From the NCBI GenBank assembly GCA_023423335.1, contig JAFAFU010000042.1, forward strand, positions 1 through 22,351: a stretch of DNA of 22,351 nucleotides. The letters are read 5' to 3'. Source of the DNA: Bacillota bacterium. Lineage in GTDB: Bacteria > Bacillota > Clostridia > Lachnospirales > Lachnospiraceae. Shown one piece after another: positions 1-7,844 of the stretch. Position 1 is the stretch's first letter. Each line of letters begins with the position of its first letter. A program made the position numbers and the translations under genes. The notes beneath the pieces were generated by a model that saw nothing but the letters and a program-made list of their open reading frames with translations, ran no database searches and was not told where the DNA came from.

Positions 1-2
1 CC

Positions 3-914
3 CCAATGCCGGAGAAGGTTAAAAAGCTGATTGTTAAGGATGTTAATGATGTTGCCGAAGTTTCCGGCAGTGTAGATTTTGTATTCAGTGCAGTGGATAT
101 GACCAAGGATGAGATTAAGGCGATTGAAGAAGCTTATGCAAGGACAGGAACCCCGGTTGTATCCAACAACAGTGCCCATAGATGGACTCCGGATGTTCCG
201 ATGGTAATACCGGAATTAAATCCCGAGCATTTAGAGGTGATTGAGGCACAGAAGAAGCGTCTTGGCACAGATCGCGGCTTTATTGTAGTTAAACCGAACT
301 GCTCCATCCAAAGCTATACTCCCGCGCTTCATGCGCTGAAGGAATTTGGACCGAAGGTTGTAGTGGCTACCACATATCAGGCGATATCCGGAGCCGGCAA
401 AAATTTCGCTGATTGGCCGGAGATGGTGGATAATGTAATTCCTTATATCGGCGGCGAAGAAGAGAAGAGCGAGCAGGAGCCTTTAAGAATCTGGGGAAAG
501 GTAGTGGACGGTCAGATTGTGAAAGCGGAGGGACCGATGATTACAACCCAGTGTATCCGTGTTCCGGTTACCGATGGTCATACCGCCGCAGTATTTGTAA
601 GCTTTGAGAAGAAGCCCACAAAGGAGCAGATGATTAAGGCCTGGGATGAATTCAGGGGAATCCCTCAGGAGCTTGATCTGCCCAGTGCTCCAAAACAGTT
701 TATTAAATATTTTGAGGAAGATAACCGTCCCCAGACCAGGCTGGACCGTGATTATGAGAATGGAATGGGTGTAACCTTAGGAAGACTTCGTGAGGATAAG
801 GTATTTGACTATCGATTTATCGGTCTGTCCCATAATACGGTAAGGGGTGCTGCAGGCGGCGGTGTCCTGACCGCAGAGCTGTTGAAGGCGAAGGGATATA
901 TCACGAAAAAGTAA
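3..914 (+). CDS. asd: Aspartate-semialdehyde dehydrogenase, 5'-truncated by the window edge
   Basis: NADPH-dependent reduction of aspartyl phosphate to aspartate semialdehyde, the branch-point step toward lysine/diaminopimelate, threonine and methionine; cytoplasmic. The frame is open to the left edge, and the first ATG (position 6) is probably internal: about 50-60 N-terminal residues carrying the GxxGxVG nucleotide-binding loop are missing. Counting from that ATG, the catalytic cysteine is C99 in VKPNCSIQSY, preceded by the SNNSAHRW motif, and the substrate-binding stretch is RVPVTDGHTA. The SNNSAHRW/PNCSIQ signature points to the archaeal/fungal-type Asd family rather than the E. coli type; that family is normally ~350-360 aa. 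It ends at a strong terminator shared with the convergent gene. The identification is firm; only the true start is unseen. Confidence 0.93.
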   Translation, partial: PMPEKVKKLIVKDVNDVAEVSGSVDFVFSAVDMTKDEIKAIEEAYARTGTPVVSNNSAHRWTPDVPMVIPELNPEHLEVIEAQKKRLGTDRGFIVVKPNCSIQSYTPALHALKEFGPKVVVATTYQAISGAGKNFADWPEMVDNVIPYIGGEEEKSEQEPLRIWGKVVDGQIVKAEGPMITTQCIRVPVTDGHTAAVFVSFEKKPTKEQMIKAWDEFRGIPQELDLPSAPKQFIKYFEEDNRPQTRLDRDYENGMGVTLGRLREDKVFDYRFIGLSHNTVRGAAGGGVLTAELLKAKGYITKK

Positions 915-941
915 GCTTGAAATACCGGGATATGATAATAG

Positions 942-987
942 AAGGTCAGAAAGGGCTGTTGTGCAACAGCCCTTTCTGACCTTTTAT
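942..987 (+). terminator. Intrinsic terminator of asd
   Basis: A perfect 20-bp inverted repeat (942-961 and 964-983) separated by 2 nt, core AGGGCTGTTG/CAACAGCCCT, is followed by TTATTT. It lies 27 bp after the asd stop and abuts the stop of the convergent minus-strand gene. The stem is symmetrical, so it may also stop the opposing transcript, but the minus-strand side lacks a clear T run. Confidence 0.9.
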
Positions 988-1692
988 TTACCGGAATAAG
1001 AATTGAATAAATTCGATGGAGTTTTCCAGGTGTGTTGTATTTCCTATTACCCCCAGAATATAAGGATCCTCTTCCGTCGCTTTCGAATAATTCTTAAATA
1101 ATTCAGTTTCATTCATATAAATGCCGTATACCTTTTCCTCAGTATTATCCTCCTGTAAACCGATATAGAAGTAATCCGACAGGGAGCTGTATAGATCCGT
1201 TGGAAGCAGGTCGGAGAGGGAATACATATAACCATAATAGGAAAAAGTCTCAAACTCTGATTTGGGAGCAATGATGATATCCACCTCCTGGGCAGCCACA
1301 TAGGTGGATAGAACCTGTCTCATATCCATGGCATAGTTGGAATCTCCGCTAAGATAAAACTGAGGATTGATGACCACTTCCTCACGCTCCGGATTAATCA
1401 TAAGGAGCTCCGAGAATTTTTGCTCATATTCCTCAAGTACGGTTTCATCTATTGTATTATTTATGAACGCAGCATAAAGCTGGGGCTCTATATTCGGAGT
1501 AACAATTTCCTTCACCATATAGGTAACCGTAGCAATTACAATAATTGCAGCAAGGGCATGCAATTTATAGTACTCCCAAAGATAAGCCGCTTTTTTCTTG
1601 AAGGGCATCTCTTTAAGCTTTTCTTTTTCGGTTTGTTCCTTCCTTTGCTGATAAATCTGTGCATTCTCGCTAAGTCTGGTCTGCTTTGGCAT
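988..1692 (-). CDS. Single-pass membrane protein of unknown function
   Basis: I do not recognise this 234-aa protein. The N-terminal ~45 residues are highly charged (Lys/Glu/Gln-rich, PKQTRLSENAQIYQQRKEQ then KEKLKEMPFKKK) and predicted cytoplasmic. One hydrophobic segment follows (ALAAIIVIATVTYMV), then ~165 acidic, aromatic-rich residues predicted outside the cell. This topology is common in Lachnospiraceae envelope proteins of unknown role. The ATG start was chosen because TTGGAGGACATT sits immediately upstream with 5-nt spacing; the longer frame would start at a TTG inside that Shine-Dalgarno sequence. A terminator separates it from the upstream minus-strand gene, so it is probably transcribed on its own from within 1693-1825. 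That gap holds a GTAG/CTAC and CCGG/CCGG hairpin near 1741-1764 but no promoter I would defend. Confidence 0.7.
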   Translation of the reverse strand: MPKQTRLSENAQIYQQRKEQTEKEKLKEMPFKKKAAYLWEYYKLHALAAIIVIATVTYMVKEIVTPNIEPQLYAAFINNTIDETVLEEYEQKFSELLMINPEREEVVINPQFYLSGDSNYAMDMRQVLSTYVAAQEVDIIIAPKSEFETFSYYGYMYSLSDLLPTDLYSSLSDYFYIGLQEDNTEEKVYGIYMNETELFKNYSKATEEDPYILGVIGNTTHLENSIEFIQFLFR

Positions 1693-1825
1693 AATGTCCT
1701 CCAATAACGTTCGAATACATCGTTAATGCATATCGAAAAGTAGCCGGATTATCCGGATGCTACCTTATAGTTTATCACAAGGAATTCGATAAAAAAAGAA
1801 AATTCTTATTAAATATATATAAATT

Positions 1826-1857
1826 AAAAAAGACCGGGTCATAGACCCGGCCTTTTT
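1826..1857 (-). terminator. Intrinsic terminator of the 1868-3760 gene
   Basis: Read on the minus strand, CCGGGTC-TAT-GACCCGG forms a 7-bp GC-rich stem. It extends through G-T and G-C pairs into an A5/T5 stem, and the T-run follows directly. It starts about 10 bp after the stop codon of the upstream minus-strand gene. The A-rich opposite side could make it work in both directions, but no plus-strand gene ends here. Confidence 0.88.
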
Positions 1858-1867
1858 AAGGTTAATT

Positions 1868-3760
1868 TTAGTAATAATAGTAGGAGGAAAACAGATTTTC
1901 AATAATGCTCTGAACATCTACTCCCAGCTTGTCGGATAAGCCGGAGATAAACTTATCAAGGTCTATGGTAGCTTCATAACCATACGAATCATAGACGTCG
2001 TAGATCTCCGCGGAACTGTCTACAGCAGGAAAATCAAAGCCGTTCAGATATTCGGTTGTTATATTTAAGGATACCAGGTCGGTATTTCCCATACCCACAG
2101 CAAATATTGTGTGCTGGATATCATCCACTACATCATATTCAAGACTTATATTCATACCCATTAAAGCCAGAGAGGATACGGTAACTTTACCATAATTATA
2201 CACCTTATTATCCTTCACTTCACTGCGGATATCCTCATATTCAATATCAACGCTTATGGAATTCATATCTTCAATATTGACTTCAAGCTCTGCCTCACCG
2301 GTATATGCACCGTTATCAACCGTCTGGCTGCCGGTTATATTAACTAATCTGGTTCCATTGCTGTCCTCAAAGAAGAATTCATATTCACTGTTCTTACCCT
2401 TTGTCGCAATGCCGTAACCAAAGGAGCCCTGCGAATCACCCTCTATGATCAGCTCAAAATTACGTCCGATTATCTTACCGTCTTTATTCACATAAACTTC
2501 CATGATGATTGCATCATCGCTAAATTCATCGAAATCACTCTGAATTTCCCTCTGAGCCTCGTCTAAAGCATTCAGGTAATCCTTTTTGGTCATACCTGTT
2601 TCCTTAGCGAGATCAATAAGATAATCATCCTTTTTCGCCTCTTCAATGACTGCTAAAGCGATATCCAGAAATGCCTCATCATCAATGGTAACGGTAAGAA
2701 GATTACATGTTTCGGTGGTATCGCCGATCGTAAGCTTCTCATCCTTGGTAAGCTCGACATTCTTCATGCTATTGGTAATAACAGTCATATAACGCTTCAG
2801 AAAATCAATGATTTTCTTCGGAGAGAAATCCTCAAGCTCGCTCATATAAGATCCGGTATCAAAGCCATACATACCATACTCGGCCATATCTAAAGACTGG
2901 CGGAGGTATGCGGAGCTGAGTTCCGGAAAACGCATTAATAATTCCTGGTTTACAGTATCCATAAGAATTTCAGCGGTTATCACATCTACATTATTCAAGC
3001 GCAGAACGATTTCATCATAGAAGGTGGAATTGTTCATAGCGATTGTCATATCAGCCCCGATATTATCAAGGGGAATGCCGATATAGCTTTCGAGATCCCC
3101 AACCGTTATGCCGGCATAGCCGGAAAGGATAGAATCCAGTGTAGCCTTATCATAAGAAAGATCGGCAGTCACACGATATGCCATATCCTTGCCCACGTCA
3201 AAGCCTTCATAGCTGCTCACCAGCTTATCCAGGGCATTATTAATGGCATCCTGCTCTACGGAAGCATAATATTCCTGCGGACTTTTGGTTCCCAAAGAGA
3301 GTGCATTAAAGATTTTATCCTTAAAAGCAAATGCGGTTCCAACGATGGCAAGAATAAAAACAACGGCGGCAAGAGAAACAACTAATTTCTTGCGGGATTT
3401 CCTCTGAGGCAGCTGGGACTGCATCTGCGGTTGCGGAGCACTGTAGGAATTAGCGCCCATCTGCTGCTGATAATTCTGATAGAATTGTGCGGGTGTATCC
3501 GGAGTAGAAACTCCCTGCTGGCCGGAAGGATTCTGGCCTGCATTCTGTGACTCCCAATAGGTCTTACCGGTTTCGGGATTAATACCGCCCTGATTAGTAT
3601 TCTGATAATTTGGCTGCCCCTGATACTGTCCGGGATTTTGCCCCTGGAACTGGTTCGGGTCCTGCCCCTGATATTGGTTCGGATTCTGTACTGGCTGCTG
3701 GTCTGGATTCTGTCCCGGATTCTGTCCCGGATAACCTTGGTTGTTGGTCGTGTTATCCAT
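1868..3760 (-). CDS. Membrane-anchored protein with Gln/Asn/Pro-rich cytoplasmic head, function unknown
   Basis: A 630-aa protein I cannot name. Residues 1-~115 are low complexity, built on repeats such as QNPGQ, QYQGQ and NPNQ, with a GINPETGKTYWE stretch. A basic patch (QRKSRKK) then precedes one transmembrane helix at about 125-147 (LVVSLAAVVFILAIVGTAFAF). The remaining ~480 residues are acidic, rich in beta-type alternation and Asp/Ser/Tyr, and predicted outside the cell, ending in SSYYYY. The basic patch before the helix indicates N-in/C-out. The start was chosen at the ATG preceded by AGGGGGAAATTAC; the longer frame would start on top of that site. It is monocistronic: a consensus promoter upstream and its own terminator downstream. 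A role in envelope stress or polymer sensing is possible, but nothing in the sequence proves it. Confidence 0.75.
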   Translation of the reverse strand: MDNTTNNQGYPGQNPGQNPDQQPVQNPNQYQGQDPNQFQGQNPGQYQGQPNYQNTNQGGINPETGKTYWESQNAGQNPSGQQGVSTPDTPAQFYQNYQQQMGANSYSAPQPQMQSQLPQRKSRKKLVVSLAAVVFILAIVGTAFAFKDKIFNALSLGTKSPQEYYASVEQDAINNALDKLVSSYEGFDVGKDMAYRVTADLSYDKATLDSILSGYAGITVGDLESYIGIPLDNIGADMTIAMNNSTFYDEIVLRLNNVDVITAEILMDTVNQELLMRFPELSSAYLRQSLDMAEYGMYGFDTGSYMSELEDFSPKKIIDFLKRYMTVITNSMKNVELTKDEKLTIGDTTETCNLLTVTIDDEAFLDIALAVIEEAKKDDYLIDLAKETGMTKKDYLNALDEAQREIQSDFDEFSDDAIIMEVYVNKDGKIIGRNFELIIEGDSQGSFGYGIATKGKNSEYEFFFEDSNGTRLVNITGSQTVDNGAYTGEAELEVNIEDMNSISVDIEYEDIRSEVKDNKVYNYGKVTVSSLALMGMNISLEYDVVDDIQHTIFAVGMGNTDLVSLNITTEYLNGFDFPAVDSSAEIYDVYDSYGYEATIDLDKFISGLSDKLGVDVQSIIENLFSSYYYY

Positions 3761-3871
3761 GTAATTTCCCCCTATCATAAAATAAAGTTGTAAAAAACTG
3801 ACAATGCCGCAGATCTATAATCGAAAGAATGAAAGGCTTGTCAGTCGTTTCTTTTATAAAATTCTATCCAT

Positions 3872-3900
3872 AGTATATTTAAAATATTTACAAATGTCAA
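3872..3900 (-). promoter_or_regulatory. SigA-type promoter for the 1868-3760 gene
   Basis: On the minus strand, TTGACA (3895-3900) is followed 17 nt later by TATACT (3872-3877). This is near consensus, in AT-rich DNA, with a ~105-nt 5' UTR before the chosen ATG. Confidence 0.8.
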
Positions 3901-3963
3901 CCGGAAGAAAAATATCTGTCTTAATTCTAATATTTTTTACTATTCTTTAATAATTAGTTTGCG

Positions 3964-3992
3964 TTGAAATGGCAATAAGGATATAATATAAT
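3964..3992 (+). promoter_or_regulatory. SigA-type promoter for cellobiose phosphorylase
   Basis: TTGAAA (3964-3969), a 17-nt spacer and TATAAT (3987-3992) lie ~35 nt upstream of the ATG, with AAGGAGGT at 4021-4028. It is divergent from the promoter at 3872-3900; the two -35 boxes are ~65 bp apart. I see no convincing operator palindrome between them. The segment 3761-4033 contains only these signals. Confidence 0.8.
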
Positions 3993-4033
3993 GAAAATGT
4001 TGGAGAGTATAAATAGGAATAAGGAGGTATATA

Positions 4034-6472
4034 ATGCAATTCGGCTATTTTGATGACTCAAAGAAGGAGTATGTAATTACGACTCCTAAAACACCCTATC
4101 CTTGGATAAACTATTTGGGTTCCCAGGAGTATTTTTCATTAATATCGAATACTGCGGGTGGCTATAGTTTTTATAAGGACGCGAAGCTCAGGAGAATCAC
4201 ACGATTTAGGTATAATAATGTTCCCCTCGATTTGGGCGGAGGACGTTATTATTATATCAATGATGACGGGGATGTCTGGTCACCCGGCTGGGCTCCGGCA
4301 AAGAAGGAATTGGAGCACTACGAATGCAGACACGGTATGGGTTATACGAAGATCTCCGGGGAGCGGGGAGGAGTAGCAACCGATATCACATTTTTTGTAC
4401 CGATGAATACGAATGCCGAGGTACACAGGGTTACGGTTAAGAATACTTCCGGCGGGAAAAAGCAGGTCAAGCTTTTCTCCTTCGTGGAGTGGTGCCTGTG
4501 GAATGCCCTGGAGGATATGACAAATTTCCAGAGAAATTATAGTACCGGCGAAGTGGAAGTGACCGGTTCCGTAATCTATCATAAGACAGAGTACAAGGAG
4601 AGGCGTGACCATTATGCGTTCTTCTCTGTCAATGCCCCGATCGAAGGCTTTGATTCTGATCGCGAAAGCTTCCTGGGAACCTATAACGGATTTGAGAATC
4701 CCCGGGCGGTGTATGCCGGGAAAGCAAATAATTCAATGGCTGACGGCTGGCATCCGATAGGCTCCCACTGCCTTAATGTGGAGCTGGAGCCGGGAGAGTC
4801 CAAGGAATTCATATTTCTGCTGGGCTATGTTCAGAATGAGTTTGAACAGAAGTGGGAAAGCAAGAATATTATTAATAAGAAGAAAGCGGAAGCAATGATA
4901 GAAGCCTTCTCCACGACAGAGGCTGTGGACCGTGCCTTTGACGAGCTTGCAAATTATTGGGATAAGCTTCTTTCGAAATATACAATAGCTTCTGAGGATG
5001 ATAAACTGAACCGCATGGTTAATATCTGGAACCAATATCAATGCATGGTTACCTTCAATCTATCCCGAAGTGCATCTTATTTTGAATCCGGCATCGGCAG
5101 GGGCATGGGTTTTCGTGATTCCAATCAGGATCTGCTTGGCTTTGTCCACCAGATTCCGGACCGTGCAAGGGAGAGAATTATCGATCTGGCTTCCACACAG
5201 CTGCAGGACGGCGGAGCTTACCATCAGTACCAGCCGCTGACAAAGAAAGGCAATGATGAGATTGGCGGAAATTTCAATGATGATCCGCTGTGGCTGATTC
5301 TCGCCGTAGTGGCTTATATTAAGGAAACCGGTGATTTTTCCATTCTGGATGTCATGACACCTTTTGATAATGACGAATCCACCAGTACACCTTTATTAGA
5401 CCACCTGAAACGTTCCTTTGACCATGTAATCAATAATGTCGGACCTCATGGACTTCCGCTTATTGGACGGGCTGACTGGAATGATTGTCTGAACTTAAAC
5501 TGCTTCTCCACAGAGCCTGGAGAATCCTTCCAGACCACCACCAGTAAAGACGGTAAGGTGGCTGAATCCGTAATGATTGCCGGAATGTTCTGCTATATCG
5601 GAGACGAATATGTTCAGCTTCTGAAGCAGCTTGGCAGGACCGAAGAGGCTTCCCGTGCTGACAGGGAAGTGAAAAAGATGCGTGAAATTGTCATGAAGCA
5701 TGGTTGGGACGGTAACTGGTTTATCCGTGCCTACGATGACTATGGCAGGAAGGTCGGCAGCGACGAGAATGAAGAAGGCAAGATATTTATTGAGTCCCAG
5801 GGTATCTGCATTATGGGTAACTGCGGTATAGAAGACGGAAAAGCACGGCAGGCTCTTGATGCGGTAGAAGAGCGTTTGGCTACGAAATATGGCCTTGTCC
5901 TCCAGAATCCTGCCTTTACGAAATACTATGTGGAATATGGTGAGATTTCTACCTATCCGGCCGGTTATAAAGAAAATGCCGGCATCTTCTGCCATAACAA
6001 TGCATGGATTATAGCGGCAGAAGCACTCATAGGCCGAGGAGGCAAAGCCTTTGATTATTATTCAAGGATTGCGCCTGCATATACGGAGGAGTATTCCGAG
6101 ATCCATCGCCTGGAGCCCTATGTGTATTCCCAGATGGTTGCCGGCAAGGATGCAAAACGTTTCGGAGAAGCGAAGAATTCCTGGCTGACCGGTACGGCTT
6201 CCTGGAACTTCGTTGCAATTTCCCAGTACATTCTGGGAATTAAACCAGAATATGAGGGCTTAAGGGTAGATCCTTCCATACCGAAGGCATGGGACGGCTA
6301 CACCATCACCAGAGAATTCCGCGGCGATATCTTTAAGATAAGGATTCAGAACCCGGACCATGTATCAACCGGAGTCAGGCAGATGATGGTAGACGGCAAA
6401 GAGATAAAGGGGAATGTCCTTCCCCTGTTCGGAGACGGGAAGCTTCATGAAGCCGAAGTTATTTTAGGATAA
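4034..6472 (+). CDS. cbp: Cellobiose phosphorylase (GH94)
   Basis: Phosphorolytic cleavage of cellobiose to alpha-glucose 1-phosphate and glucose in the cytoplasm, which saves one ATP per disaccharide compared with hydrolysis; it implies the host imports cellodextrins. The 812-aa length matches clostridial cellobiose phosphorylases (~810 aa), and the sequence is recognisably of that type throughout: N-terminal FGYFDDSKKEYVITTPKTPY, SPGWAPAKKELEHYECRHG, SRSASYFESGIGRGMGFRDS and FIESQG. The general-acid Asp lies in GRADWNDCLN (D481/D484), and the phosphate/sugar pocket is in the C-terminal (alpha/alpha)6 barrel (YPAGYKENAGIFCHNN). There is no signal peptide. The start is fixed by AAGGAGGT six nt upstream. 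It is a single gene with its own promoter; no transporter or LacI regulator is adjacent. Cellodextrin or chitobiose phosphorylase are alternatives, but the motifs favour cellobiose. Confidence 0.95.
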   Translation: MQFGYFDDSKKEYVITTPKTPYPWINYLGSQEYFSLISNTAGGYSFYKDAKLRRITRFRYNNVPLDLGGGRYYYINDDGDVWSPGWAPAKKELEHYECRHGMGYTKISGERGGVATDITFFVPMNTNAEVHRVTVKNTSGGKKQVKLFSFVEWCLWNALEDMTNFQRNYSTGEVEVTGSVIYHKTEYKERRDHYAFFSVNAPIEGFDSDRESFLGTYNGFENPRAVYAGKANNSMADGWHPIGSHCLNVELEPGESKEFIFLLGYVQNEFEQKWESKNIINKKKAEAMIEAFSTTEAVDRAFDELANYWDKLLSKYTIASEDDKLNRMVNIWNQYQCMVTFNLSRSASYFESGIGRGMGFRDSNQDLLGFVHQIPDRARERIIDLASTQLQDGGAYHQYQPLTKKGNDEIGGNFNDDPLWLILAVVAYIKETGDFSILDVMTPFDNDESTSTPLLDHLKRSFDHVINNVGPHGLPLIGRADWNDCLNLNCFSTEPGESFQTTTSKDGKVAESVMIAGMFCYIGDEYVQLLKQLGRTEEASRADREVKKMREIVMKHGWDGNWFIRAYDDYGRKVGSDENEEGKIFIESQGICIMGNCGIEDGKARQALDAVEERLATKYGLVLQNPAFTKYYVEYGEISTYPAGYKENAGIFCHNNAWIIAAEALIGRGGKAFDYYSRIAPAYTEEYSEIHRLEPYVYSQMVAGKDAKRFGEAKNSWLTGTASWNFVAISQYILGIKPEYEGLRVDPSIPKAWDGYTITREFRGDIFKIRIQNPDHVSTGVRQMMVDGKEIKGNVLPLFGDGKLHEAEVILG

Positions 6473-6479
6473 ATTCAGA

Positions 6480-6551
6480 GGGTGCTGCAGACAAAGACCA
6501 TGACTCCATAGATACCTTGCTACTTGGTGTCCTGACCGGGCTGCGGCACCC
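6480..6551 (+). repeat. Long-range inverted repeat in the 3' UTR of cbp
   Basis: GGGTGCTGCAG (6480-6490) pairs with CTGCGGCACCC (6541-6551): 11 bp with one U-G wobble, enclosing a 50-nt loop. It begins 8 nt after the cbp stop and ends ~80 nt before the CPBP start. No T-run follows, so a standard terminator is unlikely; GTTTGTAAAC follows at 6553-6562. It could be a structured 3' end, a processing site or part of a leader. The rest of 6473-6632 holds no gene or convincing promoter. Confidence 0.45.
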
Positions 6552-6632
6552 GTGTTTGTAAACTAAAGGCGGATAAAGAAAATACAGGAATTGGCTCAAG
6601 GAGTTTTCGAGGATATGATTGTGAGGTAATGA

Positions 6633-7412
6633 ATGAAAAGACTGATTGCATTAATCAATGGAATTCTTCCGTTTTTTGCTGCACTGCTTTTGCAGTCAGC
6701 CCTGATTACTGTAGTAGATACCGCCTATAAAATCACTGCAGGCATAGAAAAGCTCCCTCCCCGGGGGGATTACTACATCTCGGTTATTTCAGTCATAATC
6801 TGCGGACTTGTATTTTTCTATTGGTACAATGGCATTCTTGGGCATCGGAAATGGGCTTTCCCAAAGCGGATTTTTAAGGGAAGAAGCCTCCTGTTACTGA
6901 CAGGTATGGGAATAGCCTGCCAGCTTGCCATTTCCGGAACAATGAGTCTGATCCGGCCGTTTTTTGATGAATTATTCCGGGATTATGGAAAGATTGTAGA
7001 TTCTATTTTGGATAGTGATATTACAGTGGTTATCATCTATGTGATTATTATTGCACCTATAACGGAGGAGCTGATCTTCCGTGGGGTGATGTTAAAAAGA
7101 TTAAGAGAGGCTTTGCCCTTTTTTGCAGCCAATCTCCTGCAGGCGGTCATCTTCGGTATCTATCACTGGAATGTTGTGCAGGGAGTTTATGCTTTTGGCA
7201 TCGGTCTTCTGCTGGGATATGTCTCCGGCCGGTTCCGCTCCATTACGGCCTCGATCCTGCTCCATATGGCGATTAACGCATCTTCCTTCCTGGTAGGCCT
7301 GTTTCCTGATATACAGGCGGTATATGTCATTGCAGTGATTGCCGGGGGACTAACGATTCTGGGGGGACTATGGATCCTGGGAAGATTTGAATCGGAAGTA
7401 AAGAATACTTAG
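6633..7412 (+). CDS. CPBP family intramembrane glutamic protease (CAAX protease/Abi type)
   Basis: A 259-aa polytopic membrane protein with the three CPBP motifs: EELIFRG (E145, E146, R150), FGIYH (H178) and HMAIN (H211, N215). In this family the Glu pair and the two His/Asn motifs form the active site for cleaving within or near the membrane; Rce1 is the eukaryotic relative. Bacterial members have been linked to bacteriocin self-immunity, protein processing or scaffolding, but most substrates are unknown and none is suggested here. About seven or eight hydrophobic segments cover most of the chain. The start is supported by GAGG six nt upstream. It could be cotranscribed with cbp, since no clear terminator intervenes, but there is no functional link. 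The family assignment is strong; the role is open. Confidence 0.9.
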   Translation: MKRLIALINGILPFFAALLLQSALITVVDTAYKITAGIEKLPPRGDYYISVISVIICGLVFFYWYNGILGHRKWAFPKRIFKGRSLLLLTGMGIACQLAISGTMSLIRPFFDELFRDYGKIVDSILDSDITVVIIYVIIIAPITEELIFRGVMLKRLREALPFFAANLLQAVIFGIYHWNVVQGVYAFGIGLLLGYVSGRFRSITASILLHMAINASSFLVGLFPDIQAVYVIAVIAGGLTILGGLWILGRFESEVKNT

Positions 7413-7450
7413 ATGATAATGGGCAAACTTATATAAGATATAATTTTTTC

Positions 7451-7479
7451 TTGCATTTTCAGGTCAAATAATTTATTAT
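7451..7479 (+). promoter_or_regulatory. Probable promoter of the ECF S-component leader
   Basis: TTGCAT (7451-7456), a 17-nt spacer and TATTAT (7474-7479). The -35 is weak and the -10 good. It lies immediately upstream of the structured leader, and initiation would be near 7486. Confidence 0.55.
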
Positions 7480-7501
7480 AGAATAATAATATGGATGAAA
7501 T

Positions 7502-7769
7502 CATAGCATATGTTTGAAATGATCCAGGCTGAGCTAGCGTACTCCGGAGGGAGACGAAAAGCCGGTGCCGGAAACAGATCAAGGCTTTGAATCTCCATAA
7601 GCCGCGAACCGGCTTGCCGGAGGTGGCAATAGGTAACAATAGAAACCAGGATATGGATAGTCTTGACCATAACGGCAGGAACTAAGCGATTTAAGTTTAT
7701 TAGTTCGATAAACTGTAGCGCCGCTATGCTCTCACCGTTCTGACGGTGGATATGCATCGGTGCTTTTTT
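7502..7769 (+). ncRNA. Structured attenuator leader (candidate riboswitch, class not recognised)
   Basis: This noncoding stretch is GC-rich relative to its flanks and folds into nested helices by eye. CTCCGG (7542-7547) pairs with CCGGAG (7617-7622), enclosing AAGCCGGT (7559-7566) with ACCGGCTT (7608-7615). TATGG (7652-7656) pairs with CCATA (7667-7671), and AGTTTAT (7694-7700) with ATAAACT (7708-7714). The element ends in a terminator (7718-7769). CATAGC (7502-7507) and TAGCG (7535-7539) can each pair with the terminator's 5' arm, which suggests terminator/antiterminator switching. I looked for T-box, TPP, FMN, cobalamin, lysine, THF, SAM and c-di-GMP signatures and saw none. The ECF S component downstream makes a vitamin-related ligand likely. 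The structure is seen in the sequence; the ligand function is inferred. Confidence 0.6.
7718..7769 (+). terminator. Attenuator terminator upstream of the ECF S component
   Basis: GCGCCG (7718-7723) pairs with CGGTGC (7758-7763), ATGC with GCAT just inside, and an apical CACCGT-TCTG-ACGGTG hairpin (7733-7748). It is followed by TTTTTT (7764-7769). The terminator lies 75 nt before the start codon and within the same transcription unit, so it should control readthrough rather than end an upstream gene. Confidence 0.8.
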
Positions 7770-7844
7770 ATCGAAGGGAATTATGAATTGACTATCTAAA
7801 TCCAATACTAACTAGTAAATAGTTAGATGAATAGGAGGAAAGAT

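Noticed and set aside
3590..3735. Short direct repeats that might suggest a CRISPR or satellite array
   Set aside because: The repeats are in frame and encode the QNPGQ-type low-complexity tract; there are no constant-length spacers.
6480..6551. Intrinsic terminator for cellobiose phosphorylase
   Set aside because: The 50-nt loop and lack of a T-run do not fit; I kept it only as an unexplained inverted repeat.
7502..7717. T-box, TPP, FMN, cobalamin, lysine, THF, SAM or c-di-GMP riboswitch
   Set aside because: I looked for the conserved boxes of each (for example the T-box TGGNACCGCG and the cobalamin B12 box) and found none, so I left the class unassigned.
7409..7805. Two minus-strand reading frames in the gap before the ECF gene
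   Set aside because: They have no convincing ribosome binding site or family resemblance, and the DNA is better explained as a structured leader with a terminator read on the plus strand.
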